Assembly (NCBI GenBank): GCA_963790045.1
Contig: CAWBMS010000007.1
Span: forward strand, 124,001 to 188,000
DNA length: 64,000 bases
Direction: 5' to 3'
DNA from: DATKMP01 sp963790045
Lineage (GTDB): Bacteria; Bacteroidota; Ignavibacteria; UBA10030
The notes under the pieces were generated by a model. That model was not told the origin of the DNA, did not search any database, and worked only from the letters and a program-made list of their open reading frames with translations. The position numbers and the translations under genes are program-made. Of the stretch, positions 1 to 10,170 are shown piece by piece (positions within the stretch are counted from its first letter, which is position 1; each line of letters begins with the position of its first letter).

Positions 1-279
1 AGAACGCAGCGTGCCGACGTTATCGATTTTTTGCCATACGCCGCTGACAATTGTCGCGTGGCCGGGATCTGTTTTTGTCAACCCTTCATTCCGAAAATTT
101 GTCCAGATGGTTCCTTGCGGGCGCAGCTTTGTCCAGATATTGGGAATGTATATTGCTTCGGCGCCGAATGTTTCCGAGTACCGTGCGCCATCGATCACGG
201 CGATCACAACATTTTGCGATGCTGCAATTGTAATAAAGAAAATTAAAACAATAAAAAATTTAAGAATACGGTTCATCAT
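1..279 (-). CDS. Secreted alkaline-phosphatase-superfamily enzyme, 5' part only
   Basis: The first 93 codons of a minus-strand gene that leaves the window at base 1. The start is the first of two adjacent ATGs (279, 276). The N-terminus is a signal peptide (MMNRILKFFIVLIFF then a small-residue stretch ending AASQ). Right after it comes VVIAVIDGARYSETFG, the first metal-binding Asp region of the type I phosphodiesterase / nucleotide pyrophosphatase branch. Further on, NEGLTKTDPGHATIVSG matches the nucleophile-Thr and PGH region of that fold. An exported phosphodiesterase or phosphatase is therefore likely; the substrate cannot be told because the catalytic C-terminal half is missing. Confidence 0.75.
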   Translation of the reverse strand, partial: MMNRILKFFIVLIFFITIAASQNVVIAVIDGARYSETFGAEAIYIPNIWTKLRPQGTIWTNFRNEGLTKTDPGHATIVSGVWQKIDNVGTLRS

Positions 280-405
280 TTATTCCATCTAAATTGTTTT
301 CTGCCTCAAATTACGAAAAACCGCTTCGGGATACAACAAAGAACGCCGCCTTGCCATTCGCAACATTCTCCCGTACCTTTTATAGCATAAGGAAGAAAAT
401 ACAGA

Positions 406-1071
406 ATGATTGAAGCAGTAATATTCGATATGGATGGCGTCTTACTGGATTCCGAGCCGTTTTGGCATGATGCGGAAATAGAAGTGTTTGCAACCGTGCA
501 TCTCATGTTAACGCGCGAGCAATGCATGGAAACGATGGGCGTACCGGTGAATGAAGTGGTAGCATATCGGTTTCAACAAAAACCATGGGCCAATAAATCG
601 CAGCAACAGGTATCGAAAGAAATTTATGATGGGGTTATTCGCCGTATTCTTGCACACGGTGTTCTCATGGATGGTGTGGCAGACATCATACAATTATTCC
701 AGTCGAAGAAATTGCCCTTAGCGCTTGCTTCCTCGTCGCCGATCAGCATGATTGAAATCGTTTTGAATAAAATAGGATTGCAGAATGTGTTTTCCGTCGT
801 TCATTCTGCAGAACACGAAGAATACGGCAAACCGCATCCAGCAGTATTTTTATCGACGGCGAAAGAGCTCGGTGTCAATCCGCGCCGGTGTTTGGTGATT
901 GAAGATTCGTTCAATGGATTGATCGCGGCAAAGGCAGCTTGTATGAAAACGATGGTCGTTCCGATGAAAGCACTGCAGCACGAATCCCGTTTTGAAATTG
1001 CCGACCTAAAAGTTCGTTCGTTATCAGAGTTTTCTGATCAGCACTGGAAGCTCTTAAATTCTCTCCCCTAA
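406..1071 (+). CDS. HAD-superfamily sugar-phosphate phosphatase, HxpB/YniC-like
   Basis: A 221-residue soluble HAD hydrolase with a cap inserted after motif I, as in beta-phosphoglucomutase and hexitol phosphatases. Visible motifs: I FDMDGVLLDSE (nucleophile Asp and acid/base Asp), II LASSSP, III YGKPHPAVF (Lys), IV EDSFNGLIAAKAA (Asp for Mg). Sequence and spacing resemble E. coli YniC/HxpB along the whole length, including the PW segment in the cap and the VVP near the end. The expected reaction is dephosphorylation of small sugar or hexitol phosphates in the cytoplasm; the exact substrate is inference. AAGGAAG lies upstream of the ATG. It is divergent from the gene before and converges on the nuclease gene after it. 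Confidence 0.85.
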   Translation: MIEAVIFDMDGVLLDSEPFWHDAEIEVFATVHLMLTREQCMETMGVPVNEVVAYRFQQKPWANKSQQQVSKEIYDGVIRRILAHGVLMDGVADIIQLFQSKKLPLALASSSPISMIEIVLNKIGLQNVFSVVHSAEHEEYGKPHPAVFLSTAKELGVNPRRCLVIEDSFNGLIAAKAACMKTMVVPMKALQHESRFEIADLKVRSLSEFSDQHWKLLNSLP

Positions 1072-1082
1072 AAATTAGTTTC

Positions 1083-3935
1083 TTACGCACCGCTCCAACC
1101 CTGAACCCATGCCGTGCCACACATCGCTTTAAACGGACACTGCGGGCATGCATCGCTGAGTTTTGAAGCCGGTTGAAACGGCACTTCAAGATTCCGGATT
1201 TCTTCGATCAACTGTTCGATGATGTGTTCCGTCGTTCGATAACAATTTGCTCGGTCTTCGTTTTCTGAGACCAGCGGTGTTTCAATCGAATCATCGATCG
1301 AATTTTTTCCTAATAAAAGATACGCGGGAATAATTTTCTCAGCCGGTGTGCTGGTGATAAGCGAAAATATTTTAACATAGAACGGCAGCTGCAACGAACC
1401 GATGGCGTTGTTCCACGTTGTGCGGTCGTTCACATCGAGTTTGCTCCAATTAATTTTGTAGAGCGCATCGTTGCCGGATATTTTGTAATCGAGAATATAC
1501 ATTGTATCGCCGCGCTGTTCGATGCGGTCGCACTTTGCCAGCAATGAAACGCCATACGCGTGTGCTTGCAATGTTTGTTCAACACCAGTGATCGTTGTCT
1601 GTTGAGTCGATGAAACGGGAATTTGATACTGTTGAAGAAATTGTTTTATCTGACGCTGCACCTGCATCAACATCAGTTGCTGTGCACCGCGCAATTCTTT
1701 ACCGAATTGTTTTTGAAATTCTCTTTGTATAATTCCTTCCACATCAATTGCATTCACAGATGCTTCATGGAGTTGTTGTTGAATAAACGGTTCGAATATC
1801 TCTTTTAAAATATTGTGTACGATCGTTCCCGCATCCAATTGGTCGATTTCATCTGAAACAGAATCCAGTTCGCGCAGTTTCAGAACGTATTGATAATAAA
1901 ATTGCAGCGGGCATTGTAAATACGTATCTAACGATGTCGCACTGTATTCCAGCATATTCAACACACGCTGCATTTCTTTTGTTTTGGGAACGGGATTGGG
2001 TGTTTTATTTGCAAGCTGAACATTGTACCGTATTGACGCAATCCGGTCGTCGAGTATTTTTCCTGATTGTTGCTCTTCCTGCCACACCAACTTTTGAACG
2101 AACCTGCTGCGTTCGCGTTCACCGTTCGGTGTTTCGGTGAAAAATAAATGGACATGCTTCGCGCCTTGAATAAGCAGGTTGAAATAGTATTCAACCAGTG
2201 TTTCGCGGTCGCGGTACGTTTCCATCTTTAATAAAGAACGCAGTGACTGCGGCAGAAGCATGTCGGTGCCGCGTGCTGGCGGCAGAATGTTTTCGTTCAC
2301 GTCCAAAATATACACAGAGTCGAACTGCAAATTGCGAGTTTCAAGCAGCCCGAGCACTTGCAATCCTTGCAGCGGCGTTCCGGAAAAAGGAACATCGGCA
2401 CTGCCGAGATAATTTTTTATGAATGCAGCGTAGCCGGCTGGTTCACGAAATGATTTGCTGCCAAGTTTCGATGAGGGTACTGCTTGCAGCAGCGAAATAA
2501 TTTTTTCCGCATACTGCCGGAACAACGGATGCATACTCGCGGTGCTGTGCTCGAAGATGTACGTCAGGACGTCGATACAGCGCTGTGCAAACTCGCCGAT
2601 GGACTGAATGTGCTCAAACCGGCGAATGGTGTCTGCATGAATTTCTTTGAGATGATTCTGTATCTCATTTTTTGTGATTATTGTACCGATGTCTGTTAAA
2701 CGCTGCAACACGCGGTCAAATATTTTTGGATGGTTTTCGATTTCATCGAGCGTGAGATACAACGCCGTACGATCACGCGCGAGCAGTTCTTCCATCGTAT
2801 GCACGAGTACGCGTGTTAATTCTGTTTCATTTCCTGCACGGATATTTTTCGTATATGGATGCAGCATGAATTTCATATACACGGAAACCGGCATAGCACC
2901 ATTTTCAGTGTGGACAAATAATTCAACGAGTGTTTGCAAAAAACCATACACGGGTGTCCGAACAATAGGATAACCGAGCGCAATATTATAATGCTCTTCC
3001 GACAGCAGCGGCAGCGTCTCGTGCACGACCGGAAACAAAGCTGTAGCATCCGGCAGCACCATCGCGCTGTGCTCATCGATGGTTGTATTTTCTGAAAGTT
3101 GTTTTTGCAACAACGCACTCAGAGCAAACACCTGTCCGTGTGTATCCGATGCTTGATAAAAATGTAGTTCCGGTTTTGATGTCGATGCAGAACATCCTTC
3201 ATGTGTTTTTGGAATATTCCAGAATGTATTCATCGGCGATTGAACGCCTTCAACACGTTGATACATGAATGTTGTGTTCTCTTGAGTACGAAGCGAAGAG
3301 AATATTAGCTTTTCGACGGCAGTCGGCGCAAAAAATCCGGCAAGAATAATGGAATGATATGCGCTGAGATTGATGTGATCGATTTGTTCTGCAACTTCTT
3401 TATACTGAAGTGCGCGTGTTGTGAGATTTTGTTTTTGAAGGAGAGAATAAAACTGTTCGTAATATTCTCCAAGCATCTGGATGGAACCGTAATGCAGTCC
3501 CGGTGCAAGCGAACGGACTTTTTTAACAGAGACATCTGCAAGCACGAGTTCTTCCAATTCTCCAAACAGTGTCCATCCTAACGGCATAAACCGGTCGAAC
3601 GAAGTAAAATGTTCGTTCCCGATTTTCTCTTTGATAGATCGATGGAGATCGAACAGCATTGCAATTGCATCGAGCTGATTGATGGTTTGTTCCGATCTTC
3701 CGAGTTTTTGCCGGTAGAGAAACTCGATGAATTCATCGATGGAAAACATGTGCGGCGGAATAAAGCTGCCGCCGATGAGAGAACCGATTTTCTTCCGTAA
3801 AAAATGCGACGGACGTTTGCCCGGAAACACGACCAGCCGATTCGATAAATTCCCGGTTGATGGATTCAAATCGAGCGATGCAGCAACGGCATCGATAAGA
3901 TTTTCTGCGGGCGATATGACGTTGATGGTGCTCAT
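1083..3935 (-). CDS. AddB-like PD-(D/E)XK nuclease / inactive helicase subunit
   Basis: A 950-residue partner of the upstream AddA-like helicase; the start ATG (3935) overlaps its stop as ATGA, so the two are translationally coupled. The N-terminal two thirds are an UvrD/AddB-like scaffold (FPGKRPSHFLRKKIG near residue 38; VYILDVNENILPP near 540). The C-terminal third is a RecB-type nuclease: SLDTYLQCPLQFYYQY carries the first iron-sulphur Cys, MYILDYKISG is the catalytic DYK motif, and CPQCPFKAMC close to the end supplies the remaining three cysteines of the Fe-S staple seen in AddB. With AddA it should resect double-strand breaks for RecA loading. Four GTAC tetramers in this gene (2025, 2214, 2559, 2767) do not disturb the frame. 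Confidence 0.85.
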   Translation of the reverse strand: MSTINVISPAENLIDAVAASLDLNPSTGNLSNRLVVFPGKRPSHFLRKKIGSLIGGSFIPPHMFSIDEFIEFLYRQKLGRSEQTINQLDAIAMLFDLHRSIKEKIGNEHFTSFDRFMPLGWTLFGELEELVLADVSVKKVRSLAPGLHYGSIQMLGEYYEQFYSLLQKQNLTTRALQYKEVAEQIDHINLSAYHSIILAGFFAPTAVEKLIFSSLRTQENTTFMYQRVEGVQSPMNTFWNIPKTHEGCSASTSKPELHFYQASDTHGQVFALSALLQKQLSENTTIDEHSAMVLPDATALFPVVHETLPLLSEEHYNIALGYPIVRTPVYGFLQTLVELFVHTENGAMPVSVYMKFMLHPYTKNIRAGNETELTRVLVHTMEELLARDRTALYLTLDEIENHPKIFDRVLQRLTDIGTIITKNEIQNHLKEIHADTIRRFEHIQSIGEFAQRCIDVLTYIFEHSTASMHPLFRQYAEKIISLLQAVPSSKLGSKSFREPAGYAAFIKNYLGSADVPFSGTPLQGLQVLGLLETRNLQFDSVYILDVNENILPPARGTDMLLPQSLRSLLKMETYRDRETLVEYYFNLLIQGAKHVHLFFTETPNGERERSRFVQKLVWQEEQQSGKILDDRIASIRYNVQLANKTPNPVPKTKEMQRVLNMLEYSATSLDTYLQCPLQFYYQYVLKLRELDSVSDEIDQLDAGTIVHNILKEIFEPFIQQQLHEASVNAIDVEGIIQREFQKQFGKELRGAQQLMLMQVQRQIKQFLQQYQIPVSSTQQTTITGVEQTLQAHAYGVSLLAKCDRIEQRGDTMYILDYKISGNDALYKINWSKLDVNDRTTWNNAIGSLQLPFYVKIFSLITSTPAEKIIPAYLLLGKNSIDDSIETPLVSENEDRANCYRTTEHIIEQLIEEIRNLEVPFQPASKLSDACPQCPFKAMCGTAWVQGWSGA

Positions 3936-6900
3936 GCCATGGGCTGAAGAAATTGTTGATCGATATATGCCAGCGCCGCGTGAATTTCTTTGTCCGGATA
4001 AATTTCATGAAGAATTTGGATGTAGCCGTCGATCTGCTCGCGATAGGTTTCTTTTTCGTCGCCGGTTTTGTAGTCGAGAATCATCACGGATTGTTCATCC
4101 ACAATCACACGGTCCATCCGGAATAATTGTCCTGTAGTGCGAACAAATTCCTGTTCGTTCATCACCGTGCGTCCGGGCTTTGGAAGAAACCATGGGCGCA
4201 CATCATTCAATTCAAAAAAATCCAAAAGCGTATGTTCGATTGCAGAAGCATCGATCGGTTCGGGAAAATCTGTTTTCACTTCTATGGCTAATCGATGCAG
4301 TTGAGCAGCAACATCGGATTCAAGAAACTCGATACGCGCAAGAATCGCATGCACAAAATCGCCGCGCCGACGTTCGTTCCATCGCAAACGCTCGGAGACT
4401 GTTGCCTGCTTCAATGGAGACGATTGCCGAATATGCAGCACGTCTGCAAAAGTTCGCTGCGGCAACGGACGGTGTTTTACAGCCGGTTTCTCCGCAGTTT
4501 CGTAACCCGATTTCGGCAAATAATTGGATGGCTTGCTCATCCGTTCATGCAAAACGGAAAGAATATACATCTCCTGCTTGGCGCGCGTCAGTGCGACGTA
4601 CAGTTTATTCAATTCATCGACGTGCTCGCGCAAACGTTGCTCGTTGTATAATTTTTGTAACGCGCTTGAATGTTCTGCGGAATCTTTCGTGATGTGATAC
4701 AATCGAATGCCTTCATCCGTTTCTTCGATGAAGCGATTCTCCGCCATACTTTTTGTATCGTACAACAAAACGATGACAATAGGAAATCCCAATCCCTTTG
4801 CTTTGTGTATCGTCATCACGGTGACGGCGTCGGTGTCAGCGGGAATATTAATCGTCCACGCGCTTTCGTCTTCTTCGCTGCCGGCGAATTCGATAAAATC
4901 TTTCAAACTGTTCTCGCCGCGTTCTTCGAATGCTTTGATCACATCGATCAATTTCACGAGGGCGCTTTCTTCTTCCGGTAACAATTCGTATAACCGGAAT
5001 GTTTTGTAAATCGAGACTGCAAGATCGTACATCGGCAAATAACCGGTCAGCCGGTACAATTCGGAAAAATATTTTTCCCAGAGATCAGGAAATCGATTTC
5101 GGAATTCAATATACAATGACGCGCGTTTCGGTTTGTTCTGCACTTCAAGAATGAAGGCACGAAGCCGTTCAGCATTCACAGCACTCTGCGCGGCCTCGAG
5201 ATTGGCAGAAAATATTTTACCGAGTATGAACGATGCAAACGCAACGTTATCCACCGGCGAATCGAGAAAGCGCAGCAGCGCCAGCAGTTCTCCGGCACTA
5301 TCGCGTGTGCGGACATCAAGACTGCTGTGAGAAATAAATTCGATACCTGCTTCGTTCAACCATCCGCTGACGCTGACAACGTCGTTATTTTTCGGTGTGA
5401 GCACGGCGATATCGCAGTATGAAAATCCGCGTGTGCGGCATTCGCGAACAACCTCTAATAATTTATTCTTTTCGGACTCCGGTTCTGCATCGGGAGCAAA
5501 GGAAATCATTTCTACGTAGCCGTCATCGGCATTAGCGTGCGCATCCTGCCGGTATGTTGCAAGTCCGCTGGCTTCTGCCGCGCCGTCATCGGTAACAAGC
5601 GGAACGATGCGATGGAATACTTCCTCGTTGAATTGCAAAATGCGTCTGCTGCTGCGATAGTTCGTATCGAGCGATTGCACGGCGGTTGCGGCCGATGGAA
5701 ATTCCTGCCGCTCCAACATATTCTTCATAATGCGCCAGTCGGCACCGCGGAAGGAATAAATGGACTGTTTCGGATCGCCGACGATAAACAAACTGCCATG
5801 CTGCGAGAGCGCGTTCTCGAACAGCGGCCGCAGGTTCGCCCATTGAATCGGCGAGGTGTCCTGAAATTCATCGATAAGGTAATGCACCAGCTCTTCGCCG
5901 AGATTGAAATACATTTCCGGCACGGTTTCCTGTTCCAGATACGTGCAAAGTTTTTTGGCGACATCGCCGAGATACAGCTGTCCCTCGCGCCGCTTAAATT
6001 GTTCCACGGTTGCCTGCAGGCATCCGGTGCATGTCGATGTACGGGCGATAATACGAGAGCGCAAGCAGTTCATGACAGTTCATACTGATTTTTAAAATAC
6101 GCTGCTCGATGGGTTCGAGCTGCGAAAGCGTTCGATCGTACAATTCTTGTTCTGCGCGCTTCGCCGGCTTTTTTACCGGATGCTGCTTGAACGAAATGCG
6201 CGTGAACTTTTCGACAATCGCTTCTTCCGGTGCATCGTGCAATTCCGCAAACCATTTTGCTTGCTCCAAACCGGATTGTTCGATCGTTCTACGGTAAGTT
6301 TTGTATTCTGAAAAAATTTCTAATCGCAGCTTCGTTAATTCATTTGCCGGATCTTCTACCGGCAGCAGTTCCCGCGCTTGCGATGTGAGCAGAAGAAATA
6401 ATTCCACCACTTCTTTGCGCAGGCGGTTGTACGGATTCCAGATGAATTTGGATTTTGCATCCTGCACATCGATGATGTGCTGCAAGAGTTCTCCGAGGAT
6501 ATGTTTTCCTTCTGCTGTGGCAGCGAGCGTTTGGATGACATCGTCGAACGCTTCGTGGATCATCGCCTCCGGCTGCATGGAAATATCTGTTTGCGGCGCA
6601 TAGCCGAATTCCAATGCCGATGCACGGAAGACGCGTGTGAGAAAGCTGTCGATGGTTTGCAGGTGTACATCGGAATAGCGCTCCAGCATTTCGCTCACGA
6701 GCGCTGTGGAACGCGTGCGCAATGTTTCCCGGTCGAGCGAAACAACGGCCTGCAAATCGCGAAGGATTGTTTCATCACCGAACGCTGCGCGCTTCAATGT
6801 TTCTAACAAACGTGTTTTCATTTCCCGCGCGGCGTTGATGGTGAACGTCATCGCAAGGATGTTGTGCAGGTCGTGATTCGGAATGCGCTGCGAGAGGAGC

Positions 6901-7067
6901 AGCTGCAGCAGTTTGTAGGTAAGTGTGTGCGTTTTCCCGCTGCCCGCAGACGCGGAAACAACGGTGAACGACGGAAACGTTAGTTCGGTATCTTTTGGAA
7001 TAATAGCTGCCACGGTTGTTGTTTTGATGTTCGATAGAAAGGTAGGCAAATTGTGCAAGCGATGCAA
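3932..7067 (-). CDS. AddA-like UvrD/RecB helicase-nuclease (frameshift near 6039)
   Basis: Reads as two overlapping frames, 7067 to 5994 and 6073 to 3932, which join into one protein of about 1044 residues after removal of one base. The N-terminal part has Walker A (SASAGSGKTHTLTYKL). The second part has LIDEFQDTSPIQW (motif II), VGDPKQSIYSFRGAD (III), TIHKAKGLGFPIVIV and LYVALTRAKQEMYI (V/VI), and a C-terminal RecB nuclease motif MILDYKTGDE. It is an ATP-dependent 3'-5' translocase and nuclease acting with the AddB-like protein in double-strand-break repair. The shift falls between ALSYYRPY and TVEQFKRREG. That interval contains GTAC at 6039-6042, so the likely error is one extra base next to it. 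Real inactivation is possible but less likely, since both halves keep all motifs. Confidence 0.85.
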
Positions 7068-7190
7068 AAAGATATTTGTAATTATCCTTTACAGAAAATT
7101 AATCTTGCGGCGGAACATTTTGTGCCTCTCTTCTGTTTAAGGATATAACAAATTAAAAATATTATATATCGGATTTGAAAGGATGTAGTT

Positions 7191-7814
7191 ATGGATTTAC
7201 TTGAGCAATTGAACTGGCGCTATGCTACCAAGCGCATGACAGGCGAAAAACTTCCCAACGAAACAGTCGAACGCATACTCGAAGCTATACGGCTTTCGGC
7301 GTCTTCGCTCGGATTACAGCCGTACACGATTTATGTTGTGGAGGATAAAGCATGGCGCGAGAAAATTAAAACCGCCTTCAACCAGCCGCAGATTACGGAA
7401 AGCTCGCAACTGCTCGTCTTTGCCGCATGGAACCATTACACACCGGCGGAAGTGGATGCGTATATTCAAAACATCTTTGTAACACGCGGCGTACCGGCGG
7501 CAGAGCTGCAGGGCTTTAAAGATATGATCGCCGGTTCCGTCAAACAATCGCCGGAGGCGCTGCTGAATTGGAATGCAAGGCAGGCATATATAGCGCTCGG
7601 CTTCGGATTGGTCGCCGCCGCCGTGGAAGGCGTCGATGCAACGCCGATGGAAGGGTTCAATGCCGACGGGCTCGATGAAGTGCTCGGGTTGAAAGCCAAA
7701 GGCGAACACAGCGTTGTTTTGATGGCGCTCGGCAAGCGCGACGAAGCAGCCGATTATCTTGTGCACGCCAAAAAAGTACGCCGCGCCAAAGAACAGTTAT
7801 TTGTTCATTTGTAA
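7191..7814 (+). CDS. Nitroreductase family NAD(P)H oxidoreductase (NfsB-like)
   Basis: A 207-residue flavoprotein of the nitroreductase fold, of usual length for the NfsB / oxygen-insensitive group. The N-terminal RYATKRMTGEKLP with the Arg and Lys that contact FMN phosphate, LSASSLGLQPYTIYVV, and the Ala/Gly-rich AYIALGFGLVAAAVEGVDATPMEGF segment are typical. It probably reduces nitro compounds, quinones or related acceptors with FMN and NAD(P)H. AAAGGA is 8 bases before ATG. It stands alone, divergent from addA, and is followed by a 131-bp repeat. Confidence 0.85.
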   Translation: MDLLEQLNWRYATKRMTGEKLPNETVERILEAIRLSASSLGLQPYTIYVVEDKAWREKIKTAFNQPQITESSQLLVFAAWNHYTPAEVDAYIQNIFVTRGVPAAELQGFKDMIAGSVKQSPEALLNWNARQAYIALGFGLVAAAVEGVDATPMEGFNADGLDEVLGLKAKGEHSVVLMALGKRDEAADYLVHAKKVRRAKEQLFVHL

Positions 7815-7824
7815 TAATTTTCAT

Positions 7825-7955
7825 AGAGACATCTGAAAAACTATTTTATAACGTCTTTGCGAGGAGCAGAGCGACGAAGCAATCTTCATTTTGCTTGAAA
7901 ATCAATGCTCAGATTGCTTCACTTCGTTCGCAATGACGCTTTTTCAGATGTCTCT
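7825..7955. repeat. 131-bp intergenic inverted-repeat element
   Basis: The ends are perfect 16-bp inverted repeats: AGAGACATCTGAAAAA (7825-7840) and TTTTTCAGATGTCTCT (7940-7955). Inside, a second inverted pair occurs: TTGCGAGGAGCAGAGCGACG followed by AAGCAATCT at about 7856-7884, and AGATTGCTTCACTTCGTTCG with CAATGAC at about 7912-7936. The whole can fold into one long hairpin. A degenerate relative lies at 51506-51620. The inner motif resembles a palindromic repeat seen between genes in many unrelated bacteria (recollection, not a search). The rest of the gap up to the next gene (7956-8221) shows no gene. Confidence 0.8.
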
Positions 7956-8221
7956 CATACTAACTCTTTGCCATAGCTGCTGCTTATCGGCGTTTTTGTC
8001 CCGTGCCGGTTCGGCCGCCGGGAATTTTTTGTCAGTGCCCCCATGCCGAAATTATTTACATCATTTTGAATGAGAATCAATTACATTGTCTTAATGCTGT
8101 TTTCAGAGCCGCCGCGTTTCGTGCCTATGGAACAAACGGCTGGAACTTATTGCATCGTCTCTTCGTTGTATAATTTGAATTTGAATGATGAACGATGTAT
8201 CAACAAACAAAGGAAGCGACC

Positions 8222-8689
8222 ATGAAAACCACAGAGCGCTATGGACCAAAAATTGATACCGCACTTTCCCTGTGGGTAAAGCTGGCACGGGCACACGATA
8301 CGCTGGCTCATTTGATGGCGACAAATATTCGCACGTTCAACTTAACGCCTGCACAGTTCGGTGCAATTGAATGCCTTGGGCATCTAGGGCCGATGTTGAT
8401 CGGCGATCTCACGAAAAAACATCTCGTGAGCGGCGGAAATATGACCGTGGTGGTGGACAATCTCGAAAAAGAAGGATTGGTGAAACGCAAAGTTTCGGCA
8501 AAAGACCGTCGCGCATTTTGTGTCAGCTTAACGCCGAAGGGAAAACGATTGTTCGATAAAATATTTATTCAGCATGCAGAATATCTTGCGCAGCTCGTTT
8601 CGATTCTTCCAGACGAGGAACAATTGGAATTATCGCGGCTGCTGAAAAAACTCGGAATCGGTGTGATGGATAAGATGCCTTCACAATAA
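8222..8689 (+). CDS. MarR-family transcriptional regulator
   Basis: A 155-residue winged-helix regulator, the usual MarR length. ALSLWVKLARAHDTLAH is the dimerisation helix; LTPAQFGAIECLGHLGPMLIGDL followed by KHLVSGGNMTVVVDNLEKEG is helix-turn-helix; VKRKVSAKDRRAFCVSLTPKG is the wing with its DRR signature. The ATG at 8222 was chosen because AGGAAG lies 5-6 bases before it; an in-frame ATG 27 bases upstream lacks a good site. It precedes a small protein and a YceI gene on the same strand with short gaps. The trio resembles a regulator plus stress-response YceI unit, so auto-regulation of the cluster is plausible (inference). Confidence 0.9.
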   Translation: MKTTERYGPKIDTALSLWVKLARAHDTLAHLMATNIRTFNLTPAQFGAIECLGHLGPMLIGDLTKKHLVSGGNMTVVVDNLEKEGLVKRKVSAKDRRAFCVSLTPKGKRLFDKIFIQHAEYLAQLVSILPDEEQLELSRLLKKLGIGVMDKMPSQ

Positions 8690-8728
8690 GGAATCATTCC
8701 GGATTCGGTCAAGATGGAGTAAATTGCT

Positions 8729-9040
8729 ATGAACGTACAAAGTTTAAATGAATACATGGTCAAAATAGACCTGCCTGTTGAACATGACGAAATATTTGCG
8801 TCACTTATTCCCGCCCAGCAATCGCACATTGAAGATTTGATGCACAAAGGTGTTTTGACAAGCTACAGTCTTTCCGCCGATAAATCTACGCTATGGATGA
8901 CGTTTCTTTCTTTTTCAGAACAATCAGTGGCAAACATAATTCGTCTTATGCCGATGTCGCATTATATGCAACCGGAAATAATGGAATTGATGTTTCATCA
9001 ACTGCCGACCCATAGCATGCCTGTCTTTTCATGGAATTGA
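8729..9040 (+). CDS. Small protein, muconolactone-isomerase-like fold suspected
   Basis: A 103-residue soluble protein with GGAG before the ATG. The pattern FASLIPAQQSHIEDLMHKG, YSLSADKSTLWMTF, MPMSHYMQPEIMELMFH has the beta-alpha-beta spacing of small ferredoxin-like (ABM / muconolactone isomerase-like) proteins. There is no signal peptide and no cysteine pair. It lies 39 bases after the marR stop and 58 bases before yceI, so it probably belongs to their unit. No specific function can be given. Confidence 0.6.
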   Translation: MNVQSLNEYMVKIDLPVEHDEIFASLIPAQQSHIEDLMHKGVLTSYSLSADKSTLWMTFLSFSEQSVANIIRLMPMSHYMQPEIMELMFHQLPTHSMPVFSWN

Positions 9041-9098
9041 GATTAAACAAAATACAATGTATGACCGTTACAACCACAATTTAAAAAGGAGACTTATT

Positions 9099-9680
9099 AT
9101 GAAACACGTAGGATTGTTGATCGTTGCGCTGATGATGGCAGTATCGACAAGTTTGGCGCAGGGCGCATGGACGCTTGATAAAGTGCATTCCAGCGTTCAA
9201 TTTAGCGTGAAGCACATGGTGATCTCAACGGTAACCGGATCGTTCAAGGATTTTTCGGTTGACCTAAAATCCGATAAACCGGATTTTACCGATGCGTCAG
9301 TTAACGCCGTGATCAAAGTTGCGAGCATCAACACCGACAACACCATGCGTGACGGACATTTAAAGTCGGATGATTTTTTCAATGCAGGAAAATTTTCAGA
9401 AATAAAATTCGTCAGCACCTCGTTTGAAAAAGTCGGCGAGAATAAATATAAAATCACCGGCGACCTCACGATCCGCGACGTGACCAAGCAGGCGATCTTT
9501 GATGCAACATTGGGTGGAACGCTCAAAACGGACCGCGGCACACTTGCCGCATGGTCGGCAACGACGGCGATCAATCGGTTCGACTATAATTTAAAGTGGA
9601 GTAAAACGCTGGAAACTGGCGGATTGATGGTCGGGCAGGATGTTACGGTGACGTTGAATTTGGAATTGAACAAGCAGTAA
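9099..9680 (+). CDS. YceI-family periplasmic lipid-binding protein
   Basis: 193 residues with a clear signal peptide (MKHVGLLIVALMMAVSTSLAQG). The mature part begins WTLDKVHSSVQFSVKHMVIS, the canonical YceI opening, followed by SFKDFSVDL, MRDGHLKSDDFFNAGKFSEI and the C-terminal DVTVTLNLELNK strand. YceI proteins are lipocalin-like barrels that bind polyprenoid or long-chain lipids in the periplasm. The start at 9099 has AAAAAGGAG eight bases before it; an in-frame upstream start at 9057 has none. Last gene of the marR cluster. Confidence 0.9.
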   Translation: MKHVGLLIVALMMAVSTSLAQGAWTLDKVHSSVQFSVKHMVISTVTGSFKDFSVDLKSDKPDFTDASVNAVIKVASINTDNTMRDGHLKSDDFFNAGKFSEIKFVSTSFEKVGENKYKITGDLTIRDVTKQAIFDATLGGTLKTDRGTLAAWSATTAINRFDYNLKWSKTLETGGLMVGQDVTVTLNLELNKQ

Positions 9681-9714
9681 CGGCGATAGATAAAGCATCC
9701 CCGCAGCAAGATTG

Positions 9715-10140
9715 CTAAAATCGCAACGACTCTGCCATATCATCGACGGACTTCCGTTCTTGTGCCCACACATCCGTCCTCCGCTTGTTCTCCAATGCTT
9801 CCTCGCAGGCGTAGCGATGATATTCTATGTTCGTTGTATCAACCGCTTTTTTAAGAAGCGGTAAATAGGTTGATGCAATTTCATCAAGAAAGCGATGCAT
9901 GATAAGAAACTTGTTATCAACGTTTGCTTCGAACCATATTCTCGGTTGGGCAAGATTCAGTGTTTTCCATTCCCGTTCAAAGATCGTTTTCCATGCCTGT
10001 TCCGGTGTTCTTGAAAGTTCAAAATATACATCATACCGGGCATCCATTCTATCCGTCTTACGTGTTTTATCTCGATTAAGGCCTGTAATTCGAGTTTCAG
10101 AAATTGTTTCTGTCGAAGTGCCTTGATGGGTATTGACCAT
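9715..10140 (-). CDS. Hypothetical protein, 141 aa
   Basis: Not assigned to a named family. The soluble protein has a polar, Thr/Arg-rich N-terminus (about 30 residues) followed by a compact region: YDVYFELSRTPEQAWKTIF, WFEANVDNKFLIMHRFLD, then a charged helical C-terminus. The VYFELS...W..F.REW pattern recalls short uncharacterised proteins from environmental genomes. GAAGG precedes the ATG. It is the last minus-strand gene downstream of the csbD operon, separated from it by a hairpin, so it may have its own transcript. Confidence 0.6.
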   Translation of the reverse strand: MVNTHQGTSTETISETRITGLNRDKTRKTDRMDARYDVYFELSRTPEQAWKTIFEREWKTLNLAQPRIWFEANVDNKFLIMHRFLDEIASTYLPLLKKAVDTTNIEYHRYACEEALENKRRTDVWAQERKSVDDMAESLRF

Positions 10141-10170
10141 GTTTTACCTTCATGCTGAATTGAAATAGAA

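Noticed and set aside
6011..6022. Palindrome GCCTGCAGGC as site of the addA frameshift
   Set aside because: It lies in the ambiguous interval, but the other eight breaks contain GTAC and not this palindrome; GTAC 6039 is also within the interval.
8063..8090. Fur-box-like AT-rich stretch (TGAATGAGAATCAATTACATT) upstream of marR
   Set aside because: Too many mismatches to the 19-bp consensus and no iron gene downstream.
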